From: Theropithecus gelada
Lineage: Eukaryota; Chordata; Mammalia; Primates; Cercopithecidae
Reading direction: 5' to 3'
Length of the DNA: 64,000 bases
Assembly (NCBI RefSeq): GCF_003255815.1
Contig: NC_037673.1
Location: forward strand, 175,404,045-175,468,044
The position numbers were made by a program, and so were the translations under genes. Within the stretch, counting starts at the first letter, position 1. Every line of letters begins with the position of its first letter. Of this stretch, positions 32,906-45,904 are shown one piece after another. Under the pieces are notes generated by a model. The model did not search any database, was not told the DNA's origin, and was given only the letters and a program-made list of their open reading frames with translations.

Positions 32906-35900
32906 ACAGACAGACTCTGATACTGGAAAGGGAATCCTTCACATCCATGGCAAGTGAACCGGGTAACAAAGTCAGAGGCAAGGCCATGGCAGTGTCATTT
33001 GTCACTGTTGCCATTTGTACACATTTTAGGGGCAGAATCGGTAATGCTCGACCACAGGTCATCTCTGGAGGGTGAGGGTTGGGGGTCAGGAACTGTGGGG
33101 AGGGCTCAGGGCTGGGGCTGCGGATGTGGCCTTTGTGCCTGTGAGCAGACTGCATTTCCATCAGCCTCATCCCCATCTTCCCTCTCTGCCTCCACCAGTG
33201 AGTTTAGATCCTTCCTACATTCAGCCTTGAGGTCCCCTCCCTTCCTGTCCCGTCTCCCAAGACCTGGCTGGGCCCTGACTCAGAATGGGGTCAGCAAAGC
33301 CCTGAGGTAGAGCCGTCTCCCAAGATTATGGGACTGGGACCCACCTCACCTCCTTTCACAGGACACCATGTGAGAAAAGCAATATGCCCCCAACCAGGGG
33401 TGGCATGGAACAAACACTGACGGCACAGAGCCCACCTCTTGCTCCCTCCTGGTGTCTTCATCCTTGGGGATCAGGGGCTCTGTAGCAGCAGGCAGGGCTG
33501 GGCAGCCCTGGAGAGTGTGGCACAATCCGGGCACTGTGACCCTACTGGACCCCTTTGCACAGATGCTGCTGGGCCTAGGAACTGGCTGCTCCCCACTGGC
33601 TGCTCTGGTGGGCCCTGGGGTCTGCCTACACTCCCAACACATGAGCATGGGCAGGTACCCACCAGCCTCCTTCACTGTCTGCAGCCTCTCCCGCAGCTTG
33701 GCCTGGGTCCACCGTGGACAGCGCCTCTGACACAGTCCTTCTTCCCACAGGGAGACCTGGAGGGTCTTGTTCTGCCCTCAGGGCACGGAGGCCCCAGGCT
33801 CCTTCGGGTGGGAGCACAGGTGCCTTTTGCACAGGGCCCAGCAGCCAGCTCAGCCCACAGAACAGTGAGCCGCCAGGTCCCAAGTTGTCATCTTGTGACC
33901 CGCCCCTTGGAACACGGGTGCCCAACAGGAAAGAGGACTGGGGTTTTCTTACAGGGAAAATAGTGTCCGGGCTGCCACGGAGCTTCGGGACTGAGGCCTC
34001 GGCTGAGGCCAAGCGAGCGGGACTTATCCGGAGACAGGACAGACCCTGGGCTCCCGGTGCCCAGCTCAGGGAAGCTCCTGGGCACGGCTCGGTTCACTCC
34101 AGCATTTCCTACATGGATGAAGGCGCAGATGTGTCTGCTCTGACCATGGGCGTGTGCATGCCTGCGTGTGTGTGTGAGAGAGAAGGGAGAGAGACGGAGA
34201 GAGTGTATGCATGTGTAACTCCAACCAGAGTCCGGGAGTCTCACACTCCACTGCAGACCAGGCAGGCGGGGCCAGCATGAGTTGGGGGAGCCAGGCCCGA
34301 ATCGGCGGGGAGGGAGGGGCTGTGTTCGCCCATCAGGAGGAGGCACAGAGCCTCCCACCCAGTGCTGCTGGCAGGAACACGCCCAGGGTGGCCAGGCCTT
34401 CTGAAGGAACTGAAAATTGAGATTTTCATGTGAAACCTCCTGATTTTTAAGTGTACACTCAACATTTCTGAAGACGTTGTACGAGTCAAGTAAAACATTG
34501 TGGGGTGGGGCGGCGAAGCAGCCCAGGAGCTGCAGGGGTGAGGCCTGGCTTTAGTTCAACACCCCGATGTACAGATGAGAAAACTGAGGTCAGGCCAGAG
34601 CAAGGACTCGGCAGGCCAGGGCCACACTGGAGGTCTCGGCTGCCTGGCCCATCACTGGGGTCACCACAGCCCACGGGGAGCACCAAGGACACCAAGAAAG
34701 AGAGGCCCAGACCTGGCCCCTGGGGTCTCTGTCACCAAGGGCCCACACTGCGAGTGGCTGAGGGGGTTCCTGCAGGCCTGTGAGTCCCCACACTCCTTCC
34801 CAGTTCAAGGCCTTGGGACAAGTCCAAGCCCAGTTTTGTCCTCGTGGTGATGAAGGCCAAGAATGCGGGTAGCTCCCAGGATATTGCCCAGAACAAAGCA
34901 GCACAGGCATCTGACGTTCTGGATACAAGGGTGGAACCCTCTTGAGACCATCATCGGCCGTTTGCTGTCCAGGCTGTGGGGGCCTGGAGGACGTCCAGGC
35001 ATGGGTATAGGTGCCGGGAGCCCAGGGAACAGAACCTCAGACCCGGAACTGGGTACCAGATGCACCGGCCAGGGGGTCTGTCCACCCAGCCCGGGGAGTC
35101 CTGGGGCTGCTCGGAACCCGGCGCCACGCCTGCTCCCTCAGTGCTGCATCCAAGAGTTCTGTTTGCCTGGGCCGGGGCCCTGCGCCCTCCCCACTGCTGG
35201 CTCCCGCTAATGCGCTGCAGATGGGCTTCCTCGCTGCCTCCAAGAAAAACAGGACGACCGCAGATTTCGCCTCACAGAAACGGAACCGCTGGAAAGGCCT
35301 CTCTTGACATTCCCGAAAGGAAAATAAAAATTCCTCTGAGGTACATTTCAACTCCGAGGCAGCCCTGGCCACATCCAAGAGGCTTGGTCCTGAGCGCCGT
35401 GGGCTCCAGTGAAGGTCCCTGGCACCGAGGCCGCCTCCTGACCCCCATCCCGGCCACTGCCCCCGGCTGCTCAACCCTTACATGGCTTTCACAAATTTTG
35501 AATTAGCTGCCAACCGTTTAAAATGAAGAGATTTTACATAAAATCAATTTCCAGCTTCTCTTATAAAATCGGAGGCCCTTCCTGCTGCTGGCCGACCTCA
35601 CGTCTACCTGGACCCAGTGATCTCTGCTGGCATTGCCCCCATCAGTGTGCCCAGGGCCCCATCAGTGTGCCCAAATGAGACCACTGTCCTCAGTGAATGC
35701 CTGACCCCCAGGCTCCAGGCAAGGTTGAGAGGACAGATGCTCTCATCCTGGGGGCTCTGGCCTTCCTGGGGCCAGTGTTATCCAGCTCTGCCCTCCAGGG
35801 CCCTCCGCACATGCTGGGGCTGGGACTGGCCATGACTGTGGGCTCTGATTTGGGTGGGCAGTGCTGAGCAGGCCATCATGCTCCTTATTCCCAGCCTGAC

Positions 35901-36689
35901 TCCCTAGACCCACTCCCCCCACCAACCCAGACTACGTGTACTGAACTCCTGGTCAACTCGACCCCTGAGCGCCTCCCCGCAGCCCACCAGGTGCTCCTGC
36001 TGCGGTTTGCGCAGCACCTAGTTCTTCGCCCGGCTGGACGTCGCCTGGCCAGACTTGCAGAGCCATCTCAGCCCTTTGTTCTCCTGACTCCGTCCCTCCA
36101 AGCCTGGCCACCCCAGCCCTGGCCCCAGCTCCTGCCACGTGAATTGTCAAAGGCTGAGCGTGAGGAGGCTGAAGGCAGCCCCCATGGCACACCCCACAGA
36201 GTCCCTGCAGTCGGCCAAAGAAAGGCTCAAGCCTGGGCAGCCTTGCTGCCAGCTAGGAATCTGCAGCTGGACTCAAACATGTGTCCAGAATGATCTAGGA
36301 AGCATCCTTGAGAAAAGGCCCAGACACAGGGACCTTCCCAGGCCTGGCTCCCACAGAGGAAATGATTCTAGCGAGCGCCACCTCGACAGGTCTGAGGTCC
36401 GGGCGGGGGTGGAGCTGTCACAGGCAGCCGGGTGGGGCTGCGATCTGGGTCCTCCCAGCCTCAGGGCGATCTGGAATATGGGAATACGGTTCTGCCCGGC
36501 AGGGAGCACCCCCTCTGACCAACCTGTGGACTGCCTACCAGGACCCCCGACACCCTTGCTGCACGATGGCACTGGGGGGCTGATCCGGCCGCTGCTCTCA
36601 TTCCCATGGCCACCTGATCCAGGCCAGTCTCCCTGCACACAGGGCAGCAGCTTCCTGCCGGCTCCCTGCTTCTTCCCTGTTCACCCTCT
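32906..36689. other. Single-copy intron with scattered old repeat traces
   Basis: No exon recognised. At 34577-34600 'tgagaaaactgaggtcaggc' hints at an antisense MIR. At 35530-35581 there is a copy of the unnamed ancient motif (acataaaatcaatttccagc, then 'ttctcttataaaatcgga'). A GT/GA-rich run lies at about 34165-34215. Confidence 0.4.
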
Positions 36690-37105
36690 TCGGAAACCAG
36701 ACCATGCCACTTGCTGCAGGGCACAGCCCCTCCCCCACGATGGAGCCCGCAGAAGCCACCGTGATCTGACCCCCAGTCCCCTCAGGCCCTCACCCTGCCC
36801 CTCCTGTCGGACCCTCAAACAAGCCTCGTCCTCACCCCTCAGGTACCTCGCATCTGCTGCCCTGGCCCCTTTTCCTCTTGGGGAACTGCAGCCCCCACTC
36901 CAGGCCTCAGCCCAACGTCCAGTGACTGCAGGGCCACTCTGTGGCACTTCCCAAGTTTTTCATTGTGCAGATATTTGTGAACTGACTAGTGCACTGTGGG
37001 CTGTATGAGGTCAGGGCTGTGTCTGTCTGGTCCCAGAGCCTGGCCCAGTGCCTGGCCCCGCTGTGCGTGCCGGGTAGAGATCTGCTGGATGAATCAAGGG
37101 AGACA
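36690..37105 (+). mobile_element. L2 3' remnant
   Basis: 'cctcaggccctcaccctgcc', 'ctgtatgaggtcagggctgt' and 'cctggcccagtgcctggccc', then 'gatctgctggatgaatcaag', follow the L2 3' region to its end. Confidence 0.55.
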
Positions 37106-37929
37106 GGAAGGGGAGCAGCCCTGGGATTCCACAGGTACTTTATGTCCAGAGACAACCGCGCAGGGAACAGTGGCCAAGGCACGCTGGAAGCAGTGCTCCC
37201 GCCCGACAGCATCCCCATGATGGAGGCTGGGATTCACGCACTGCCACCCTCAGGCACCAGTCAGGCCTGTGGCAGTCACAGGGGCACATTCCTGACACCA
37301 GATCTGTCATTCCAGCATGGATGGGGCCATCTTCCTCACCATCTGCAGTCTGGCATCAGACATTCCCAAGTAAAGGACAGACAGTTAACTGTCAGAAAGT
37401 GCTGGTGCTCGGGCCTGGAAGGAAGAGAACCAGTGTCTACTGGGCACTCGCAATTTTGGCCACTGTGCAGTACCCCGTGTCCTCAACCTCAGGGCCTGGG
37501 CCACGGCTCCATGAGACCACAGGGAGGAAGCAGAGTCACAGGAGAAAGAGTGATGAACAGCACTGGCCATTTGATTTGCAGGGCACAGTGCAAAATGGAA
37601 ACGCACAGTCCCTTGCTCCAAAAGTGATGAAGACTTCTAAGGCGGGGATGACAGAGCGCTGCAGTGGGCACAGGGCCCTGCTGGGTGGGTCACAAGCCTG
37701 CCAAGTCAGTCCTGGTCAGGTGTGAGGAAGTGGCACTGACAAAGGCCCAGGGCCACCCGATGTCCCACGGGTCCATGGGACCAGTAGCCACCCACAGCTG
37801 CCAACCTGAGTCTGTAGCCCTGACACTGTGGCAACAATAGCAGGCATCAGTGCCAAGCCCTCCAACGCCTCCAAGGAGCAACCGTTGCTCCTGGAGTGAG
37901 CACTGGGTGACCAGGCTTCCTAGGCACTA
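37106..37929. other. Single-copy intron, nothing recognised
   Basis: No repeat or exon recognised. Confidence 0.45.
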
Positions 37930-38450
37930 TGCTCATTCTTCCTTTTCACGGATATTTAAGTAACAACTGTGTGCCAGGCGTTCCTCAAAATGCTGGAAAT
38001 TCCACTGTAAGCAAAAGATTCTCCTCCAAGCTAATGTGCTCAGTGACCTGGAGGCACATCCTCACGCACCCTCACTGGGCCTCAGTTTCTACATCTGTTA
38101 AGTGGAGTTCCAGGCCTTGGTGCTTGGAAGGCCCGTTGTCCAACAACCAGATGGGGTCACAAGCTACCGGGTTTTGCCAGCCTGGGCTCTGAGTGGGGAC
38201 AGGAGGGCACTGCGCAGGGTGTCAGCAGCCCTGGGTTCTAAGCCTGCTCCTCCCTCCCGACGCAGGTGTCGAAAGGCCTGGCTCCCACTGTGTTTCTATA
38301 GCTTTTACAATCTGTGTGACTGTTGGCACCTCAGTATCCTCATCTGTAACGTGGGCACAGAAAAAGCACCAACCAACCCTACAGCTCATGACAAGAATCC
38401 CGGGAGATGATACACCTGCAGCGTGTGGCAGACGCGGTCAACGGTAAGTA
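37930..38450 (+). mobile_element. Cluster of old MIR-like remnants
   Basis: 'aacaactgtgtgccaggcgt' near 37970, a MIR core near 38078 (gggcctcagtttctacatct) and a second near 38325 (ggcacctcagtatcctcatc) suggest at least two MIRs and perhaps an older LINE piece. Limits are approximate. Confidence 0.5.
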
Positions 38451-39889
38451 CTCCAGGAACACGGCACGTTCTTCTTGCTCCCTGCTGTTCCCGCTACTGC
38501 GTGGACAGTGGTACCCCTGTGCCTTGCTTTTCTCTCTGCTTCCAGGGCTACCGTGCCTATTAAATGACACCATGAAGGGTGCCCGCCCTCGCACAGACCC
38601 TCGGTAAATGGGCATGTCCTTGACGGCCAACTTGGCTCCAACTGGGCAGGAGAAGGATCATTCAGACTCAGCTACAGAAAAACGGGCTTTTGTGCAACTA
38701 ACGCTAACAAAGCTGGAAAGGAAAGAGGAACTACGGCCTGGGGAAAAGCTTGTATCAAACATGACAGAAAGTCAATATCTAAAGGAGATAAAGGGCTTAT
38801 CCCAATATATAAGACCCCAAGAGATAAACGGGCAAAGGACTTAGACAGGAAGAGGAGACATACAAAGTAATCGAACCCAGGGAAGATCACTCATCCTCAC
38901 TAGTAATCAAAGAAGCAAATTAGCGCAAAAAGCAACGCCGCTTTGCTGCTGGAACAGCAAAATATCAAACCGTAAAGCCCCCGTGCTGGTGAGGATTTGG
39001 AGAAAGTGGGAGCTGCTGTGGGAGCCAGTCTGGCTCTGCCCCAAGTGGTGAGTCTGTTAAGCGCTGGGATTTCCTAATTCATTTAGTCACTCAGTAAGTG
39101 CTCCTTGATGGCTGCTCGGGGCCAGGGCTTGAGCGCATCTGGGCTGGCTCAGGCCGCCATCTGCCGGGTCAGCAACAGACACCTATTTGCAGGAACAGAA
39201 CCTGAAGTCAGCTCCCAGGATGTCCCCAACCCTGAGTTTCAAGCGTTTGCACCAGGGGCAGGAGCATTCCAGCTGTCTCGGGCAGCTTTTGTATGGGGAA
39301 CAGCTGGTAGCGCTGCCTGCGGCCTCCTGGGGTGGACAGGAAGGCTCTGCCTGCAAAGGCCCTAAAGACAGCCACACACCCTGCCCTGCACACTCCTAAG
39401 TACGTGCAGGCCACAGTTCCTGCGTCCATTCATCCTGGCCAGTCTGGGGTCCCTCCCCACAGTGGCAGGCAAGGGGAAGCAGGACCTGTCCTGCTAGAGA
39501 AACAAGGATGCACGCGCGCCCATGGGACCCCAAACCTCACACTGTCCCTGACAGTCTGCCCCACAGAGCAGAACCTCTGCCTCCTGGAGCAAGAGGAGGT
39601 GGCAGTTCATCCCCGGGCCTGGCTGCCTGTGGGGCTGCATCGGGGGCTCCCGCTCCTGCCCCCGAGTCTGGGAGCACATGGGTCTTGGCCTTGGCACCTT
39701 CTTTCCTGGGAAAACACCTCCCTCTGGGCCAGGGCATGCAGAGCGGTAGACGCGGGCAGCTGTGCAGTCAGAGTGATGGGTGCCAGTTCTGGCTCCTGCA
39801 CTTGGCCCAGGCCACCTGACCTGCCAGCCCCACCAGCAACTGCCCAGCCAGCCTCCCAGCCACGTCACCTTTCAGGGGCAGGACACGTC
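38451..39889. other. Single-copy intron; L1-like traces near 38690-38990
   Basis: The block 'aaatatcaaaccgtaaagcc' and the preceding AT-rich stretch resemble old L1 weakly. Nothing else is recognised. A 380-codon frame begins at 39332 but has no family match. Confidence 0.35.
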
Positions 39890-40495
39890 CTTGATTCCTT
39901 CCTTCACACCATGTCCTGGAAGCTCCACCTCAAACTCCTCCTGAACTCACTGGCTCCACCCCACCAGCATGGGCACCGCCATCTGTCACTGGGATGCCTC
40001 CCTGCTTCCACCCTCTCCCCCAAAAACCCTCCAAAGGCCTCCACCACACCCAGAATGAATTTGCACCCCTCACCGCGACAGTCCCTTCAAAGCCATGAGT
40101 GCTGCCCATCCCGGCCCCGCACGCCTCCCACTCGGATCCAGGTACTCGCTCTGCTTTCTGCCCCTTGGTCACGCTGCGGTAAGTCCAGCCTCAGGGCCCC
40201 TGTATGTGCTGTTCCCTCTGCCTGGAACACCCTTCCCAGGGCTGGGCTTTCCCATCACCACCAACCTGGGGCACCTCCCTCCATTGCCTGCCTTCTCACG
40301 CTGCCCTTTCACCCCATTTTACTTTGTTCACAGGATTCTCCACTGTCTGCAAGCATCTGCTCACCGGGTCTCCCCTGCTGGGCTGTGAGCCCAGAGATCA
40401 GGGACTCAGTCAGGTTCCTCCACTGCTACAGCCCCGGCACCCGGTCCTGCCCCAGACACACGGTGGACACATAGCAAGAACGTGACGAGTGAATG
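39890..40495 (+). mobile_element. L2 LINE 3' remnant
   Basis: 'gctgttccctctgcctggaa' is a hallmark of L2, with 'ccagagatcagggactcagt' and the terminal 'acgagtgaatgaaggag' tail. It is preceded by diverged L2 coding text. Confidence 0.65.
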
Positions 40496-42930
40496 AAGGA
40501 GAACACACTAGTGGTAGCAGGCAAGGTGCCCTCTCCGAGTCTCAGTCTCCCCCTAAGCAGTAGAGCTGCTAATGCTGTTATTCCTCCTGTGATTCGGGGA
40601 GCAGCATTATAGTAATAATGAGCATTATTGGGTTCAGTACCACACGGCACTCAGGTGCCCAGCCTTTTCCCAACCAGACCAGCACCAGCCACCTCTGCAT
40701 GCGGGTGCAGCACCCCGGTCACCTCCTGCCCTGTCCTGTGAGCTCTCTCTGGGTGTGCACCACCATCCTGACAGGTTGGGATGGGAGGCGTGGGAGGCGC
40801 CAGTGCGCTCCTGGCTGGGTTCTCTACCAGCTTTGCTCGTGGTGCAGCCCACACCTCAGGGCAAGCCCCGGCCAAAGGGGCCACGTCAAGAGCTCTGGGA
40901 GAGACATCCCAGTGGAAGAATTCAGCCCATACCCCAGACGTGTGTGCACAGGCACACGGAAGAGGGTGAGACAGAAGGAGAGAAAAAGGAAGCCAGAGAG
41001 CAGGAGAGAGAGAAGCCAGACGCCCGCACGTCCATCTGACTGTGCGACCTTTTCCCCGCTCAGAGCTCCTTCAGGGCCCAGAGCACAGCGCTGCCTAGGA
41101 TTAATTTCAAAGAGAAACAGGTCAAAGAAAATTGGAAATTTTTATAGAAAAGATTTCAGGCTTGGAGCTGGCTGAAGTGTCTGCCAACCTGCAGAGAATT
41201 CTGAGAGGAGATGGGGCCTGTGGTCAGAGGCCTCCGTCTGGCACAAATTGGCAGAGTTTGGACCTCGGACCCAAATGCAGTTTCTGAGCCAGGCTGGGGA
41301 AGTGCTTTCTGTCCCCTTCAGATGTCCCTCCAGCCGCCTCTGCAGCCCTGATGCTGGTACCCAACACCTCTCACCTGTCACCCCACCCCCTCTCTGTCCC
41401 CAAGAGGCCTCCATCTGGGGACCCACCATGGGATGCAGTCCCTTTGTCCCCATTATGCAGGGTGCCCATGTCTCTTCCACAGTCATCCATGGGGCACCCA
41501 GGGCATGAAGGGAGCCTCACCTGGGTCCCAAGCAGGCCCCACTGCTCCTTGCCCCAACCTCACCCCAGCCAGCAGGCTCCTACACCCAAGGCACAGATGT
41601 CACAGACGTGGAAAGATGCCCTGGGGACATCTCTCTCCCAGGAGCCTGCCTCTGCTGTGCCGGGGACCCGAGGAGGGGGCGTGCCCAGCCCACAGCTGCT
41701 AATCAAACGCCAGATGCCCCCGTGAGCAGATGACGGCTTCACCCCTGAGCCGTGCACTGTCTGCATGCCAGGCGTGGTTACCCTGCGCATCACCAGAAAA
41801 GCTCTCTGGAGGTCATTCCCAACACAGATCCAAGGGAAGGAAAGAAAGTATCAGTTCCCTGTGTCTGTGGAAGACGACAAGGCAGACTAGGGAAAGGGGG
41901 CCGGAGAGCCTCAGCAAGTGTCACAGTGAGCACCGGGCAGGCGCTCTGTGCCCTGTGTAATTCCACAACCCCTGTGCCACGGCACCCAGGTACGGAGATC
42001 CAGAGGGGCTGAGTGAGCTGCCCTGGGCCCCTCAGTGAGCCAGCACAGCAGCATGCCAGGTGGAGCTGAGCACACTGACCCCTGCACCAAACTGCCTGCT
42101 GTCCACCCCACTCACCCACCTCGCGCTGAAGCATCTGTGGGAGCAGCCCTAATGCAGCTCCTCAGAACCACTGGCCGGTCTTCCAGAGTTGTCCCCGCAC
42201 TCGAGTTGGGGCTGCAGCCAAGCCAGGGCCAAGGCCACCATCCTCCGGGTCACGCTTGTCACCTGCCCACGGTGCTCCGCCAAAGATCCAGGCCCTTGCC
42301 AGCCACATTCACCTGGTCGGCTCCACCCGTGAACCAGAAACCATGTCGGGAGGCGAGAGGTGGCGGGGGAAGGGCAGGCCTGAGACTCAGGGACTAAATT
42401 TATGTCGGAGGCGCAGGGGAGGAGCTGCGCACGTGGGGGCTGTCAGGCGGAGTGCCAGGCCCAGACGCCGTGGAGGGGGAGCGCACCTTGGCACGTCTCC
42501 CCTGCGGGATAAGGGGGGCCAAGCCCTCTCCGGGGTGCAAGCCTCGCTTCTGCCTTCACAGCCCGGGGGTGGGAAGACCCACAGGGCAGTCCTCCGAGCA
42601 GCAGACGCCAGCCGGAAAGCCAGCCAGGCCTGGGAGCTGGCCCCTCCTGCTCTCCCCGTCTGACCCCAGGCAACTCCAACCTCGGAGAATGTGCAGCCTC
42701 GGCTTTCCCAGCGCCGGCCCCCGCCCACCCCTTCCGCGTGGGCCACATCACCACACTGGCATCTCCGACAGTCATCCCAAGGGCCCGGTCTGCACGAGGA
42801 CAGGAGCGCCACGGCGTCTGCCAAGGGTGCGCTCAGCCCTGAAGCACGCCTCCCGGAGCCGCCTCGGGTTTCACAATCAGTGCTTCTCCCTGGGTTTCCC
42901 GGGGCCCGGGCTGCAGGCACAGCTCCAGGG
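40496..42930. other. Single-copy intron; CpG-richer part at 42350-42900
   Basis: No exon recognised. The right part has more CpG than its surroundings (for example 'ggcggagtgccaggcccaga' and 'cgccgtggagggggagcgca'), but no promoter motif or transcript start is evident. Confidence 0.4.
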
Positions 42931-43175
42931 TGGAAAGAGAGGAAGAGCTGAGAGGGCTCTAGGGCGCTGAACTCAGTGAGTCGGCAACAGTGGCTTGGCA
43001 GGGCCCAGGCCGACCAGGGTATGAGAGCGAGCCCCTATCACCACGTGAGAGGCCCAGGCCTCAGGGGTCCGGGGAGTTGCTCGGGAAGTGACTGGCTGGA
43101 GACACAGAGACAGGTCCGGGTACAAGACGCTGGCCAGGTCCAGGGCTCACCCTTCAAATCCAGCCAAAGGCCTCT
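42931..43175 (+). repeat. Diverged inverted duplication, arm A part 1
   Basis: The text from 'tggaaagagaggaagagctg' through 'tcagtgagtcggcaacagtg', 'ggcttggcagggcccaggc' and 'gctggccaggtccagggctc' matches the reverse complement of 45060-44800 at roughly 75-85 percent by eye. The match resumes at 44055 after about 880 inserted bases. Confidence 0.75.
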
Positions 43176-43221
43176 CTCCATTCTCCCTTAGGACCCGAGG
43201 TTCGACACTCAGACATGTCAG

Positions 43222-43690
43222 CTGAATCATGACCCCCCCAGACGTCCACGTCCTAATCCCTAAAACTCGTGAGCGTTACCTTATATGGCAGAAGAGACTT
43301 TGCAAATGTGTTTAAATTAGGGGTCTTGAGATGGGGAGAGTAACCTGGATGGTCCCAGCGGGCCCTAAATGTTGTCACAAGTGTCCTTCTAAGAGGGAGA
43401 GCTGCCTATAGAAGAGGAGAAGCCATGTGACCAGGGAGGCAGAGACTGCAGCGATGTGGCCACAAGCCAAGGAACGCCAGCAGCCCCCAGGAACTGGGAG
43501 AGGCCAGGAATGGATCCTGCCCTGGAACCTCCAGAAGGAACCAGCTCTGCCAACACCTTGATTTTAGCCCCTAAAAGCCTATTTCCGATTTCTGAGCTCC
43601 AGAACTGTGAGAGAATACATGTATACTGTTTTAAGCCATTAAGGCGTGGTAGGTTGATACAGCAGCCACAGGAAGCTGAGATGGACGTCA
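43222..43690 (+). mobile_element. MLT1-type MaLR LTR
   Basis: 'gacgtccacgtcctaatccc', 'acaagccaaggaacgccagc', 'ccagaaggaaccagctctgc' and the end 'tgttttaagccattaaggcg' are the MLT1 landmarks. It lies in the interval that splits arm A. Confidence 0.85.
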
Positions 43691-44054
43691 ACAGCTACAG
43701 GGCAGAAGAGCTCTCTGACCTGGCATTCAGCAAATTTGCACCCCCCCAACAAAGCAATAGCCGTCCTGCCCCATCCTGGGCCCCCCAACCCCCACCAGGC
43801 CTAGCCTCACATCTGCTGTGTCAGTGGAGCTGGCTATTTGCTCGCCACTGAGTAGATGAGTCTCGCCTGCTCCCCGGTCCTGTGGCCTGACAGAACAGAG
43901 CTCCTCTCTCTCTCCTATGCCATTGCTCCGGCCTCCCCCACAGCCTCCCTGACTCCAGCCTCCCTCACACTGCAACCAGCACAAGCTTGCTGAAACACTC
44001 AACTCTTTTGAGACTGGAGGGCGCCATCACCACCTTGGGTCATTCAAGGCTGCA
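43691..44054. other. Intron between the MLT1 and arm A part 2
   Basis: A C-rich stretch, possibly L2-derived. It also belongs to the material separating the two parts of arm A. Confidence 0.35.
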
Positions 44055-44140
44055 GCTTCCACAGAGGCTGCCCCATCAGCTCCCTGCCTCCAGTCCTGGG
44101 CCCTGCACACCCAGGGGGAGCTGTCAAACCTAAGGTCCCC
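44055..44140 (+). repeat. Diverged inverted duplication, arm A part 2
   Basis: 'ttccacagaggctgccccat' and 'tgcctccagtcctgggccct' (then 'gcacacccagggggagct') match the reverse complement of 44711-44800 closely. Confidence 0.7.
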
Positions 44141-44710
44141 TCCCCTGCCCACTCTTCCCCCAGGATCCCCTGCAGCCTGGAAAACTCCTACCCAACTCAA
44201 GGCAAAGTCACAGGGTGGAGACTGTGGATCAGGAGGGGGCTCTTCCTGGCCTGGTGGGGAAGGGCTGGCTGTGGGCTACAGGTGGTAGCCACGCTCAGCC
44301 ACATGGAGGAGCTGCCCTGTGCCGGCGCTTGTCCTCTATCTCCTGGCGGGCTTTCCTTGGTGCAGCGAGGCTGAGAGGTTCCCGTGGTGGTGTGCCTCCT
44401 CTGCGCGTCAGGGAGGACGGTGCAGCCTGACAGCAGCAGGCAGAGGCTTGGCACCAGCGGCGTCTGGAGTGGAGGCAGCCAAGGTCACTGGCACATTGCT
44501 GTCTGACTCCTCTTCCTTCAGCCCAGCGGGGTGTATGCACGGCAGCCTGGTAGCAGTTCCCCAGGACGGGAAGCACCTGCCCCTCCTCTGTCCCAAGGCC
44601 AGACCCGGGGGAGCCCCAGGAGAGCAACCCACAGAGGAGGGCAGAGTAAGCTTCTGCCTCTGCATCACAGAGAGCCAATGGGGGACCGTGTTTTGTTCGA
44701 TCCATATAGT
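44141..44710. other. Spacer of the inverted duplication
   Basis: Single-copy sequence between the arms; nothing recognised. Confidence 0.45.
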
Positions 44711-45060
44711 GAGCACGGGACGGGACCCCAGGCATGAGAGCTCCCACTGGGTGTACAGGGCCCAGGGCTGGAGGCAGAGAGCTGATGTGGAGGCTTCTGT
44801 GGAAAGAGGGCTTTGGTTGGATTTGCTGGCTGAGCCCTGGACCTGGCCAGCGTCCTTGTGCCTGGACCTGTGTCTCCAACCTGGCACTTCCTGAGTGACT
44901 CCCCAGACCTCTGAGGCCTGGTCCTCTTGCTTGATGATAGGGGCTGTGTCTTGTACCTGGGTCAGCCTGGGCCCTGCCAAGCCAGCTCTTGCCGACTCAC
45001 TGAGCTCAGTGCCTCGGCTGGATTCCTGGAGCCCTCTCAGTTCATCCTCTCATTCCAGAA
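44711..45060 (-). repeat. Diverged inverted duplication, arm B
   Basis: A continuous 350-base arm whose reverse complement matches 42931-43175 and then 44055-44140. Key shared blocks on the plus strand are 'ctgccaagccagctcttgcc', 'gacctggccagcgtccttgt' and 'gccctctcagttcatcctct'. Confidence 0.75.
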
Positions 45061-45904
45061 ATTTCAAGACACATTTTAACATCAGGAAGGTTCACATAAA
45101 AATTCTGATGTCTGGATTCTCTTGATAGGATGTTCAGCTGCACCAGACCCACACTTCTACCAGATTGAGGTCAAGGGAGTTGAGGGGGGTCTGTCGCTCC
45201 TTGCAGGGTCTCCCAGACGCCCTGTGCCCATGGCAAGGCCAGGGCTGGACACCACAGGTGCTGCATTCCTGCTGCTGTTTCTCTTTAGTGGAGATGTATT
45301 CTTGGTCATCCATGTTTCTATCAAAAGGAGAGAAATGAAAGCCAGGCCAAGGGGGGGTGCAATTATCTGTTTTTCCTCCACTGCTGTCCTTGTTGGCATT
45401 GCCTGCCAAGCCCTGCAGGTCTCTGAGTTTGCAACTCTTGTCTTGACATTCTGCAAATGGCACTGTCTGAAACAGAGACCACATGCCCAACACATGACTC
45501 AGGGTCTTTCTCACTGTGTGGCAACCTTCGCGGAATCCCAAGGTCAGTCTCTGGGAAGCTAAGAGAGGCCCTCAGTGTCAACAGCAGCATTGGCTTCTCT
45601 GTGCAAGTGGTCTTGGAGTCAGCCTCTCCAGGTCCCTTAATGCGGGGGATGGGGGAGGACTGCCAGGCTGAGATTGGCACTCAGGCACGCAGGGAAGAGC
45701 TCCCACACCACCAGGTGGAGGGTCCAGTGAGGGAGGCAGCAGGACCAGGGCCTGCCTGGGCTGTGCCTCTGGGCTATATGCCCTGGGAAGGAGTAAGTGA
45801 AATCTACAGTGCTGTTCCTCCACATGACCCAGATGGGCGCCTCCCAGGTGTGCTGTGCACTGCGTGGCCAGCCTTGTACGCAAGGGCCATTCACATCCTG
45901 TAGC
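45061..45904. other. Single-copy intron with one ancient-motif copy
   Basis: The segment 45079-45145 (ttcacataaaaattctgatg, 'tctggattctcttgat') is one of four copies of the unnamed motif. The rest is unrecognised. Confidence 0.4.

Noticed and set aside
36139..37008. 289-codon plus-strand frame
   Set aside because: Overlaps L2 remnants; no domain recognised.
39332..40474. 380-codon plus-strand frame
   Set aside because: C-rich composition lowers stop density, and the second half overlaps an L2 remnant. It matches no family I know and has no exon signals.
42350..42930. CpG island promoter
   Set aside because: CpG is only moderately raised by eye, and I see no TATA, initiator or first-exon pattern. 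CpG observed/expected would need computing.
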